This document shows, one piece after another, positions 1-7,276 of a stretch of DNA of 19,179 bases. Each line of letters starts with the position of its first letter. Position 1 is the stretch's first letter. The DNA lies in the NCBI GenBank assembly GCA_007131465.1, contig SLQN01000168.1:1-19179 (forward strand), given 5' to 3'. A program made the translations under genes and the position numbers. The notes beneath the pieces are model-generated. The model was given only the letters and a program-made list of their open reading frames with translations, was not told where the DNA came from and searched no databases. This DNA is from Paracoccaceae bacterium (GTDB lineage: Bacteria > Pseudomonadota > Alphaproteobacteria > Rhodobacterales > Rhodobacteraceae).

Positions 1-423
1 GGGGACCCCCAGAAGCGTGTTGAATTCCGCATTCGGCGTGGTGATCACGGCCATCCCGGGCCGTATCTGCCCAAACAGCGCGCGTTCAAGCTGCGACAGA
101 TGCGCCGGGTCGATATGTTCGATTGTCTCGATCAGCACGGCACAGTCGAACCCGGTCAATGCGGGCTGCGCGGTCGTCATCGACCCAAGGCGCAAGTCCA
201 CCTGCGCGCTCACCTCGGGCAGTCGCGCCAGCCGCGCCTTCAAGCGCGCCAGCGAGTCTGCGCAGATATCGACCCCGACCAGCCGCCTGATCCCCGGCTG
301 CGCGGCCAGCCGCACGAACAGGTCGCCATCGCCGCAGCCCAGATCGAGCACGCTGCGCGCGCCAGATGCCAGCACCACGTCCAGCGCGGCCTGCAAGCGG
401 TCTTCATGCATCCAGCTTGTCAT
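1..423 (-). CDS. Hen1-like 3'-terminal RNA ribose 2'-O-methyltransferase (partial, runs off left edge)
   Basis: This reading frame opens at an ATG at 423 and stays open for 141 codons to the window edge, so the C-terminus is missing. The SAM-binding motif I is VLDLGCGDGDL (residues 25-35), followed by the acidic loop LVGVDI (48-53). The diagnostic feature is E-T-I-E-H at 99-103: the ExxEH motif that in Hen1 proteins supplies metal ligands for the 3'-terminal ribose. The later blocks ERALFG (113-118) and ITTPNAEFN (127-135) also match the Hen1 family. Bacterial Hen1 methylates RNA 3' ends, classically as part of an RNA repair complex with Pnkp; no Pnkp gene is visible here. A GGGG-containing ribosome binding site precedes the ATG. 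The gene starts 20 bp after the stop of the upstream methyltransferase, so the two are probably co-transcribed. The family is fairly certain; the substrate is not. Confidence 0.82.
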   Translation of the reverse strand, partial: MTSWMHEDRLQAALDVVLASGARSVLDLGCGDGDLFVRLAAQPGIRRLVGVDICADSLARLKARLARLPEVSAQVDLRLGSMTTAQPALTGFDCAVLIETIEHIDPAHLSQLERALFGQIRPGMAVITTPNAEFNTLLGVP

Positions 424-443
424 ACTTTGTCCCCTGTCCGCCG

Positions 444-1148
444 CTACCCCGAAAGCGGGCGCTGCATCAAGGCCACATCCTTCACCGGCACCTCACAGTC
501 CCAGCCCCAGACCCGCGCCAGATAGTGAAATGTCGCCGCGCGGTAGAACACGACATGGGTCAGGTCCTTGCGGTAGTGCCAGTCGGCAAAGCGCGCATCA
601 TCGGTCTGGAAACAGGTCATTACCGCCAGCCAGCCGCCCGGTTGCAGCAGCGCGCGCAGGCGGGCGAATTCGGCATGGGGGGTGTGGAAATGCTCGACCG
701 TTTCGGTGCAGGTTATGAAATCATAAGTTGCCGACAGGGGCGCAGGGTCGGGCGCAAAGAACGGATCATATACTGCGACCTTGTGGCCCGCCGCGCGCAG
801 CATCTCTGCCAGCGCCGGGCCAGGGCCGCAGCCATAGTCAAGCCCTTTCGCGCCGGGCGGCAGACGCGCCAGCAGCGGATCGGCCAGTTTCGCCAGAAAC
901 CGCCGGTAGCGCGGGTCGTGCGCGTCGTTTTCGTGGAGCATGTACTGCGCAAGCTCGTCGGTGCGCGACAGGTAATGCCGGGGGGCCAGAAACCGGGCTT
1001 CGCATGTCGCGCAGCGCCAGTAGGCACGGGCGTCAACTGTCAGGAAAGGCGCTATCTCCGCGCCGGTGCAGACCGGGCAGTGTGACGGGTCGCCTGTTGC
1101 CCGCGCTGTCATGCGCCCGCGTCTTTGCGCGTCAGGCAGATCGGACAT
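444..1148 (-). CDS. Zinc-ribbon class I SAM-dependent methyltransferase
   Basis: A 234-residue protein with an N-terminal four-cysteine zinc ribbon (C24-P-V-C27 and C46-A-T-C49) followed by a class I methyltransferase fold. Motif I is GLDYGCGPGPA near residues 100-110, the acidic strand-2 end is VAVYDPF, and strand 4 reads FITCTETVEHF. The post-motif LQPGGWLAVMT is typical of the Methyltransf_23 type. The N-terminal ribbon suggests binding of a macromolecular or carrier-bound substrate, but this is inference. The start at 1148 has a purine-rich stretch upstream (TGAAAGAAAG); an alternative start is the Met at residue 13. It lies 10 bp beyond the end of a decayed ABC-transporter ATPase and 20 bp before the Hen1-like gene, so it probably forms an operon with the latter. 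Substrate unknown. Confidence 0.85.
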   Translation of the reverse strand: MSDLPDAQRRGRMTARATGDPSHCPVCTGAEIAPFLTVDARAYWRCATCEARFLAPRHYLSRTDELAQYMLHENDAHDPRYRRFLAKLADPLLARLPPGAKGLDYGCGPGPALAEMLRAAGHKVAVYDPFFAPDPAPLSATYDFITCTETVEHFHTPHAEFARLRALLQPGGWLAVMTCFQTDDARFADWHYRKDLTHVVFYRAATFHYLARVWGWDCEVPVKDVALMQRPLSG

Positions 1149-1158
1149 GGGCTTTCTT

Positions 1159-1562
1159 TCACAGGCCGCACTCCTGCCGCGCTCGGGCGTCGGCGGTTTC
1201 GGTCACGTGCCACGCCCCATCGCGGTCAATCGCCGAAATCAGGCGCGTCCCGCTTTGGGTGTCGAACACATGCACGCGCGCCTTCGCCCGCGTCTGGACC
1301 GCAGTCCGGCTGCCTTCGGGCAGGGATACATGGGTTTCGCGGTGCAGAACGCGCAGGTCATCGGGGGCCATGTCGATGGTGTCCAGCGTCTCGGACCCCA
1401 GCGGTTCGGCGGTCAGGCACACCCCCGCCGCCAGCCCATCGGCTGCCATATCACCGGGTGTGATCTTCACGTCCTCGGGCCGGATGCCCAATGTGATCTC
1501 CTGCCCCGGCCCGGACAGGCGCGCGGAAAGCGCCGCCGCCACATCGCCCGTGAAGTCCAGTC
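1159..1562 (-). pseudogene. C-terminal TOBE fragment of a MalK/UgpC-type sugar ABC transporter ATPase
   Basis: The minus-strand frame carries LGIRPEDVK, then AEPLGSETLDT and ARVHVFDTQSGTRL, the hallmark blocks of the C-terminal TOBE (regulatory) region of carbohydrate-importer ATPases of the MalK/UgpC type. The whole nucleotide-binding domain (Walker A, signature LSGGQ, Walker B) is absent. The frame instead runs into a remnant of a solute-binding protein at about 1562. This is therefore a 3' gene remnant rather than a working ATPase. It sits 10 bp before the zinc-ribbon methyltransferase, so the methyltransferase may once have been the last gene of the transporter operon. Confidence 0.8.
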
Positions 1563-1978
1563 CGTGCCCTGCGGCCCGGCCGGAACCAGCCCGAGACCGG
1601 CATATTGCAGCAGATCGGGGAATTCGTTCTGCCAGTTGCGGCATTCGAAGTTGTTATAGACCATCGCTGTGCGGCCCTGACCAAGCCCCAAAATGTCCGC
1701 TTCGATCGAGCGCGGGACATCGCAGCATTCCACCAGTTTTTGCAGGAAGGCGGCGGGTTCGAGGCGTCGCTGCCGCCCGCTTCGATCAGGTCGGTGCGCC
1801 AGGACAGCCCGTTGGCGGAAAACCATGTCGCCAGCATCGCGCCATGCGCTTCCGGTGTGCCGTTGAACCACATCCGGACCGTCATATCCTACGCGCTGGC
1901 GCTGGCCGTGGTCATGACGCCGATGATGGCAGCCAAGGCGCTGCCCTGCATCAGTCGCGCTCTTGTCTGTTGTTTCAT
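1563..1978 (-). pseudogene. Decayed carbohydrate ABC transporter solute-binding protein
   Basis: The ATG at 1978 is preceded by AGAGGGC and starts a 29-residue signal peptide (MKQQTRARLMQGS...TTASASA), after which the frame hits an amber TAG at 1891-1889. The same frame then continues DMTVRMWFNGTPEAHGAM, as a mature binding protein would, so the TAG most simply replaces a Gln CAG codon after the cleavage site. Between about 1780 and 1750 the coding frame shifts. The second piece reads AAFLQKLVE, then GLGQGRTAMVYNNFE and LGLVPAGPQGT, which resembles the central part of sugar-binding proteins (the xxGRAAM and PAGPGG blocks). It then ends abruptly at the ATPase TOBE fragment. Much of the binding protein, and any permease genes, are missing. 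The gene is broken by a nonsense codon, a frameshift and deletions. Confidence 0.75.
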
Positions 1979-2122
1979 GCGCTTGCCCTCTGTGGATCGG
2001 TTTTGCTTTGTGCCAACAATGCTGACCTGCCTGTTCGGGCATTGCAAGGTTGTTCTGCCGCGCGCGGACCCTGACTTTTTCCTGTAATCAAACTTTCCTC
2101 CATTCAGGCGGCCCCGGCGCAG

Positions 2123-3373
2123 TCACTTCCTCAGGGCCGCGATTTGCGGGTCGGGAACCACCAGAGCCGCACCCATCTTGCGCCCGGAAATCCCGGCCAG
2201 CAGTGCAGCCCCGGCAAAATAGACCGCGATCCCGAAGCTTTGCAGCGGAAAGTCGAAACCCAGATCGATCAGCGCGCCGGTCAGCGCCGGGCCAAGTGCC
2301 GTGCCAAGCACCATGAAGGCCGCCATCATGGCGCGGATGGCGCCCAGATGGCGCGTGCCGAAGGCATCTGCCCAGAACGTGCCCATCATCGTGACATGCA
2401 GCCCGTTGCCCATACCCATCAGCACGATACCCAGCGCCGCAATTGCCACGCTGTCGCTGCCGGCAAGAAGCAGATATCCCACAACCAGCGGCGTCAGGTA
2501 AATCCCGGCCAGACGTGCGGTTCCGAAACGGTCCACCAGTCCGCCAGCGGCCAGCATGAAGGCGACGCTGGTAGCCGTGTATAACGGAAAAAGTGCCACC
2601 AGCGTCACATGGGCCCAGCCCTTGGCTTCGGCCAGCGGAACCTGCTGGAAGAAGAAGGCAGTGTTCCAGGCCGCCGGTCCCAACAGCGCCGGTACCATTA
2701 ACCACATGACCGGGCTGCGAAACGCTTCCATGCGGGTCCACATGCGCCCGTCCATGCCCGCGCTGCCACTGTCCTGCGCATGCGATTGTGGTGTGCGTTC
2801 GCGCCGCAAGAGCGACCACAGCAGCGGTGTGAATGCCAGAAGTGTTGCCGCTGCCAGCAGCCACAGGACGCGCCAGTCGAACACGCCCAGAAGGGCCACA
2901 AAGCCGATGGGCAGCAGCGCCTCGCCCGTGGCGACACCAAGCCCGGCAATCGAGACTGCCCGCCCCCGCCTTGCGACGAACCAGCGCGCCATCGCCACCA
3001 TGGCACAATGGCTCATCAGGCCCTGCCCGAACAGGCGCAGCAGAAAGATGGTCAGCACCAGCATCCAGACCGAGGTGATGAAGAACATCGCCACTGTCGT
3101 CAGCGCCAGCCCCGCCAGCACGATCACCCCGATCTGACGGATGCGGAACCGGTCGGTCAGGCTTCCCGCCCAGACCATGACCGCCGCCGACGCGGCCGTC
3201 GCAAGCGCATAGATCGTGCCCCAGGCCCCGTGCGACAGATCATAGGCCGCGCGGATTTCGCCTGCGAAGACAGCGATGAAGAAAGTCTGCCCGAAGCTTG
3301 ACGCAAGGGTCAGCAGAAACCCCGCCGCCAACCAGGCAACATTCGCGCGCAGAAAATCGCTCAGACGGTCCAT
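2123..3373 (-). CDS. Major facilitator superfamily transporter
   Basis: A 416-residue integral membrane protein with about twelve hydrophobic segments in two halves and a hydrophilic central loop around residues 192-212 (RRERTPQSHAQDSG). The loop between TM2 and TM3 has the MFS motif A-like GSLTDRFRIRQIG, and the equivalent in the second half is GGLVDRFGTARLAG. Helices rich in Gly and Ala (GLGVATGEALLPIG) match the MFS antiporter-style core. The substrate cannot be read from the sequence. The gene starts 9 bp after the stop of the DksA-like gene, so the two are very probably co-transcribed. Length and topology are normal for the family. Confidence 0.88.
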   Translation of the reverse strand: MDRLSDFLRANVAWLAAGFLLTLASSFGQTFFIAVFAGEIRAAYDLSHGAWGTIYALATAASAAVMVWAGSLTDRFRIRQIGVIVLAGLALTTVAMFFITSVWMLVLTIFLLRLFGQGLMSHCAMVAMARWFVARRGRAVSIAGLGVATGEALLPIGFVALLGVFDWRVLWLLAAATLLAFTPLLWSLLRRERTPQSHAQDSGSAGMDGRMWTRMEAFRSPVMWLMVPALLGPAAWNTAFFFQQVPLAEAKGWAHVTLVALFPLYTATSVAFMLAAGGLVDRFGTARLAGIYLTPLVVGYLLLAGSDSVAIAALGIVLMGMGNGLHVTMMGTFWADAFGTRHLGAIRAMMAAFMVLGTALGPALTGALIDLGFDFPLQSFGIAVYFAGAALLAGISGRKMGAALVVPDPQIAALRK

Positions 3374-3382
3374 GACAGTCTT

Positions 3383-3730
3383 TCAGCGCGCGCAGGAGAC
3401 ACAGCGCATCAGCACCGGGTCAAGGTCAAGCCGCGATGTGCCGATGAAATCGCCACACTCCGGGCAGAAGCCGAAATCGCCGTTCTCCAGCCGCCGCAGC
3501 GCGGCTGCGATCGCCACAAGGCGCGCGTGCCGCCGGCTGTCCTGCGCGCTGGCCATGGCCTGTTGCTGCATCGCATCCATCCGGCTGAGCCGCCCGACGC
3601 TTTGCTGGTCCAGTTCGACCGGGCAACGGTCTGTTGAGGACAGGTCCGACGCCGCGCGCAGCATGCTGGCCTCATTCAGCAAGCGCGCCTTATAGCGCTG
3701 TTCAAGATCGTCTTCGCTGGGGGTGTCCAT
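3383..3730 (-). CDS. DksA/TraR-family C4 zinc-finger protein
   Basis: A 115-residue protein with a helical N-terminal part and a C-terminal C4 zinc finger: C89-P-E-C92 and C110-V-S-C113, with the 17-residue spacing characteristic of DksA/TraR. The finger core FGFCPECGDFIG is close to the family consensus. The protein is shorter than canonical E. coli DksA (151 aa) and lacks its usual coiled-coil tip sequence; the corresponding helices contain RLSRMDAMQQQAMA. Members bind in the RNA polymerase secondary channel and modulate initiation together with ppGpp. Whether this short version does so is unknown. It lies 72 bp downstream of the Gfo/Idh/MocA oxidoreductase and 9 bp upstream of the MFS permease. 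Confidence 0.88.
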   Translation of the reverse strand: MDTPSEDDLEQRYKARLLNEASMLRAASDLSSTDRCPVELDQQSVGRLSRMDAMQQQAMASAQDSRRHARLVAIAAALRRLENGDFGFCPECGDFIGTSRLDLDPVLMRCVSCAR

Positions 3731-3802
3731 CGGGTCATTTGCTCAGAGCAGCGGGCAGGGCGCAAGGCAATATGGTGCGCTGCGGGGCAGATATGGCAAG
3801 GC

Positions 3803-4762
3803 TCAGCCCGCTGGCGGCGCGCTGGCGAAGATCGCATCGATCATGGCCTGATTGCCGCGCGAGGTTTCCAGCGGGCAGGCGAAGGGCGCGCCGGTGCCTG
3901 CACTCTCGCCAAATGCCTCGATCATCAGGGCATACTGGTTGACAATGTTGAACCGTTCCATGCACTGCCGCCCCCCGTGAAGCCAGTCGACGCGGCAATC
4001 GCCATAGGTTGTCCCGTTGAAAGGCGCGGCCAGCGTGATCCAGCCATCGTGACCGTGAAAGACCATCTGCTGGCGGCGGTGCTGCTGCATCCCGCAATAG
4101 AAGGACATCGTGAAGTCCGGAAAATCGGCCCAGACACGGGCAAAGACATCGACACCGTTCTGCCAGCGGATATCTGCCTGCACGCGGGACGGTTCGGCCC
4201 CAGTGGCCAGACGGGTGAAGATGCACGGATAAACCCCCACATCGCGCAGCCCGCCCCCGCCCTTGGTCGGGTCATGGCGAATGTTTGACAGGTCGGTGTT
4301 GGTATAGGTGAAACTGCCCTCCACATGCTGCAACCGCCCGATCACGTCCTCGGACAACAGCTTGCGCACAAGGGCGAGTTGCGGGTGATGGGCGACCATG
4401 AACGCCTCGGCGATCAGCTTGCCGGTCTTGTCCCGTGCGGCGATCAACTGGTCGATCTGGGGCGCTTCCAGCGCGATAGGCTTCTCGCACAGCACATGCT
4501 TGCCCGCCAGTGCGGCGCGCAGCGACCAGTCCACATGCATGTCATTTGGCAGCGGGATATAGACGGCATCGACATCGGGATCATTCAGCAGCGCGTCATA
4601 GCTGTCATGCACGCGCAGGCCGGGGGCCAGCGCCTCAAAGGGCGCGGCGCGGGCCGGGTCGCGCGTGGCCAACGCCACCAGCGACGCGCCCCGCGCCAGT
4701 TGGATCGCGGGGGCCAGTTCGGTCTGTGCAATCTTGGCCGCGCCCAGTATTCCCCACCGCAT
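3803..4762 (-). CDS. Gfo/Idh/MocA-family NAD(P)-dependent oxidoreductase
   Basis: A 319-residue protein of normal family length. The N-terminal Rossmann domain begins MRWGILGAAKIA (GxxxxA dinucleotide loop). It continues with AVYIPLPNDMH and the signature CEKPIAL, in which the Lys is the catalytic or substrate-binding residue of the family. The C-terminal alpha/beta domain carries GGGGLRDVGVYP, the usual D-x-G-x-Y/H-x region. These enzymes oxidise or reduce sugars, inositols or related cyclic alcohols and aldehydes; the substrate is not predictable here. The ruined sugar ABC transporter downstream makes a sugar-related role plausible. The gene faces away from the potassium-channel gene across a 164-bp gap, which should contain both promoters. 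Confidence 0.9.
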   Translation of the reverse strand: MRWGILGAAKIAQTELAPAIQLARGASLVALATRDPARAAPFEALAPGLRVHDSYDALLNDPDVDAVYIPLPNDMHVDWSLRAALAGKHVLCEKPIALEAPQIDQLIAARDKTGKLIAEAFMVAHHPQLALVRKLLSEDVIGRLQHVEGSFTYTNTDLSNIRHDPTKGGGGLRDVGVYPCIFTRLATGAEPSRVQADIRWQNGVDVFARVWADFPDFTMSFYCGMQQHRRQQMVFHGHDGWITLAAPFNGTTYGDCRVDWLHGGRQCMERFNIVNQYALMIEAFGESAGTGAPFACPLETSRGNQAMIDAIFASAPPAG

Positions 4763-4926
4763 GGTCTGCCCCTTCCTTCAGTTAAAGCAACCCTACCGGG
4801 TTGCGCCCTGCGTGCAAGCCCCTGCCACGGACCGACCCTGCGCGGAAGGCAGGCGCATCGACACCGCAGCTTGCCTTCGGAGCGCGCACAAGCAAGACTG
4901 CGAATGCTTCCGAAAGGGATGATGTC

Positions 4927-5724
4927 ATGGCTCGGAACAAACCGCAAACCCGCAGTGCGCAACTGCGCACCCGGCTGGACCAGCTCTATAACGGGCGCTC
5001 CAAGGCCGGGCTGCGGTTTCGCCTCGGGCTGCTCGCCTTTGATCTGGTGATCATCGGAAGCTATATCGCGGGGACCATCCTCGATCTGCCGCACGGGTTC
5101 CTTTGGCTGGAACTTGCGCTTGCGGCGGTGCTGGTCGCGGACCTTTCCGCGCGCTGGCTGGTTTCGGACAGCACGCGCAGTTTCCTGACCCGCAACCCGT
5201 TTCACTGGGCCGACATGATCGTCATCCTGAGTTTGGTCGCGCCGCTCATCTTCGGGGATTTCGCCTTCATGCGCGTCCTGCGCGCGTTGCGGGTGGCCCG
5301 GTCCTACCGCGTGTTGCAGGAGTTGCGTCAGGACAGCCGGTTCTTTCGTCGCAATGAAGATGTGATCCAGCGCAGCGTCAACCTGGGCGTGTTCATCTTC
5401 ATCGTCTCGGGCACGGTCCATGCGTTGCAAAAGGACATCAACCCCGAGATCACAAGCTGGCTGGATGCGCTGTATTACACCGTGGCGGCGCTGACGACCA
5501 CGGGGTTTGGGGATATCGTGCTGGTCGGCACATCGGGGCGCTGGCTGTCGATTGTCATTCTGATTGTTGGGGTGGGGATGTTCCTGCATCTGCTGCAATC
5601 GGTATTTCGCCCGGCCAAGGTCCGGCAGAAATGCAAGACCTGTGGCTTGCTGCTGCATGATGCAGATGCGGTGCATTGCAAGCATTGCGGCGAGGACATC
5701 AAGATCGAGACCGAGGGCAGTTGA
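4927..5724 (+). CDS. Voltage-gated-type potassium channel with C-terminal zinc ribbon
   Basis: The start at 4927 is preferred because GAAAGGGA lies just upstream, although the open frame extends back to about 4801 without a convincing start; this gives 265 residues. Hydrophobic segments match an S1-S6 ion-channel core. The S4-like helix is Arg-rich (MRVLRALRVARSYRVL). The pore loop reads TTTGFGD at 190-196, the potassium selectivity-filter signature. An S6 helix follows (IVILIVGVGMFLHLLQS). After S6 the protein ends in a four-cysteine zinc ribbon, C236-K-T-C239 and C251-K-H-C254, instead of a TrkA/RCK or cyclic-nucleotide domain. It probably forms a tetramer in the inner membrane that conducts K+. 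The cytosolic ribbon could be an oligomerisation or metal/redox-sensing element, which is inference. Confidence 0.87.
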   Translation: MARNKPQTRSAQLRTRLDQLYNGRSKAGLRFRLGLLAFDLVIIGSYIAGTILDLPHGFLWLELALAAVLVADLSARWLVSDSTRSFLTRNPFHWADMIVILSLVAPLIFGDFAFMRVLRALRVARSYRVLQELRQDSRFFRRNEDVIQRSVNLGVFIFIVSGTVHALQKDINPEITSWLDALYYTVAALTTTGFGDIVLVGTSGRWLSIVILIVGVGMFLHLLQSVFRPAKVRQKCKTCGLLLHDADAVHCKHCGEDIKIETEGS

Positions 5725-5752
5725 GGCAGCCTTCACGCCGCTGCGCCACGCA

Positions 5753-7276
5753 TCACACCCCCCCCGCTGCCGGGCGCGTCCAGCGATACAGCCAGACCGG
5801 GGCCATGTCCGCCCCGTCCGCCCCGCGCAGACGCAGGCGCAGTTCGGCGGTGTCGGTGCTGCCCTCGGGCGTCAGCAGGAAACTCAGCCGCCAGACCCCG
5901 ACCTGCGCAAGCGGATAGAGCGCCACACCTTCGATCAGCACACCGGGCGTGGCGCTGATGTCGGGCTGCATCGGGTCTGCCCCTTCCGGCACATCGCCCG
6001 CAAAATCCAGAACAAACAGCCGCGCCTTGCGTGCGACCGGTTCGACCCCGGACGCCATGCGCGCGGGGTGCAGCGGATGGCCCGACGGGGGCAGCGCCGC
6101 CAGACCGGGCCCGAGCCAGTCCAGATCATAGTCGAACCGGTGCGCGCCGGGGGCAAGCGGGGCCTCGGGCCGCCAGAAGGCCACGATATTGTCGGCGAAT
6201 TCGTCTTCCGTGGGGATTTCCAGCAACCGCACTGCCCCAGGCCCCCAGTCCCCGCGCGGATGCACCCAGGCTGACGGGCGGCGGTGATACATCGCCTCGG
6301 CATCCTGGAAATCGGTGAAGTCGGTTGGCATCTGCACCAGGCCGAACCCGCGCGGGGTGTCATCCACAAAGGCCGACATCTGCACCCGCGCGGGGTTGGC
6401 GAGCGGCCGCCAGAGCCGTTCGCCTGCACCATTGTCGATGACCAGCACGGCGCTGTCATGCACGGCGGGGCGGAAATCATCAATCCGGGCGGGACCGAGG
6501 GCGCTGTGCTGGAACATCGAGGTCAAGGGCGCAATGCCTGCATCGGCCAGCACCTCGCGCGCAAACAGATGCAGGTGGCAGGCCATGCGCGTGCTGCGCC
6601 CCGGCGTCAGAACCGCGATCAGCGCCGCGCTGGCGCGGGGGCTGTCGATCAGGCAGCCGAAATGCACGCTGTCATCGGCCTCGAAGACATGAATTTCCTC
6701 GGTCAGGGGGAATTCCTCGGGCCCCTCGCCGCCTGTGCCCAGCGCCAGAGCGCGAGCCGACAGACCATAGACCGTATCCTGCGCCAGCGCGCGGAAATAG
6801 CTGGCCCCCTGAAGCACCAGGACTTCGGGCCAGTGGTCGGGCGGGGTCTGTTGATAATTCAGCCGCAGGCCGGAAAACCCCATCTTTCCAGTGTTGGAAA
6901 GGGGTGTGGGCAGGTCGATCAATGCCGGATCATAGCTGAACAGGTCCGGCGCGAACTCCGGTTCATGACCCAAAAGGTTGATCCTGACCGGGTCTGGATA
7001 GAGCCAACCCGGCGGCAGCAAATCGGCCCGGAAATTCGGTCCCAGAGGCAGGGCGGCGGTCTTGCCCGCAATCGGACGCACGCCGCGATAGCTGTCATAG
7101 TCCAACTGGTCGAAGGGCGGCGCGAGGGCGCGCGAAACAGGCTGAAGGGGCCGCGCAGCACGCGCCCTTGCCCGGTCGATCAGTCCCTGCGGCGTCAGCC
7201 CCGCGTTCCCCCATGCAACACGCGGGGCCACTGTCAGCGCAGCTGCGCCCATCAGCAGGCTTCGGCGGCGGATCAT
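5753..7276 (-). CDS. opgG: Periplasmic glucan biosynthesis protein OpgG/OpgD (MdoG family)
   Basis: A 507-residue exported protein with the family's usual length. The N-terminus MIRRRSLLMGAAALTVAPRVAWG has twin arginines before a hydrophobic stretch, so Tat export is likely, as in OpgD. The long N-terminal beta-sandwich contains family blocks such as LDYDSYRGVRPI, GFSGLRLNY and GASYFRALAQDTVYGLSARAL. Later blocks are HPRGDWGPGAVRLLEIPT and EFADNIVAFWRPE, followed by a C-terminal Ig-like domain. OpgG/OpgD acts in the periplasm on the beta-glucan backbone of osmoregulated periplasmic glucans. The gene starts within the last codons of the upstream OpgH-methyltransferase gene (ATGA overlap, 4 nt), so the two are translationally coupled. 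Choosing between OpgG and OpgD needs phylogeny. Confidence 0.93.
   Translation of the reverse strand: MIRRRSLLMGAAALTVAPRVAWGNAGLTPQGLIDRARARAARPLQPVSRALAPPFDQLDYDSYRGVRPIAGKTAALPLGPNFRADLLPPGWLYPDPVRINLLGHEPEFAPDLFSYDPALIDLPTPLSNTGKMGFSGLRLNYQQTPPDHWPEVLVLQGASYFRALAQDTVYGLSARALALGTGGEGPEEFPLTEEIHVFEADDSVHFGCLIDSPRASAALIAVLTPGRSTRMACHLHLFAREVLADAGIAPLTSMFQHSALGPARIDDFRPAVHDSAVLVIDNGAGERLWRPLANPARVQMSAFVDDTPRGFGLVQMPTDFTDFQDAEAMYHRRPSAWVHPRGDWGPGAVRLLEIPTEDEFADNIVAFWRPEAPLAPGAHRFDYDLDWLGPGLAALPPSGHPLHPARMASGVEPVARKARLFVLDFAGDVPEGADPMQPDISATPGVLIEGVALYPLAQVGVWRLSFLLTPEGSTDTAELRLRLRGADGADMAPVWLYRWTRPAAGGV

Noticed and set aside
728..2074. Plus-strand open frame of 448 codons across the methyltransferase and the decayed transporter
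   Set aside because: It is Arg/Ser/Ala-rich with no recognisable domain and runs antisense to the zinc-ribbon methyltransferase and the ABC remnants.
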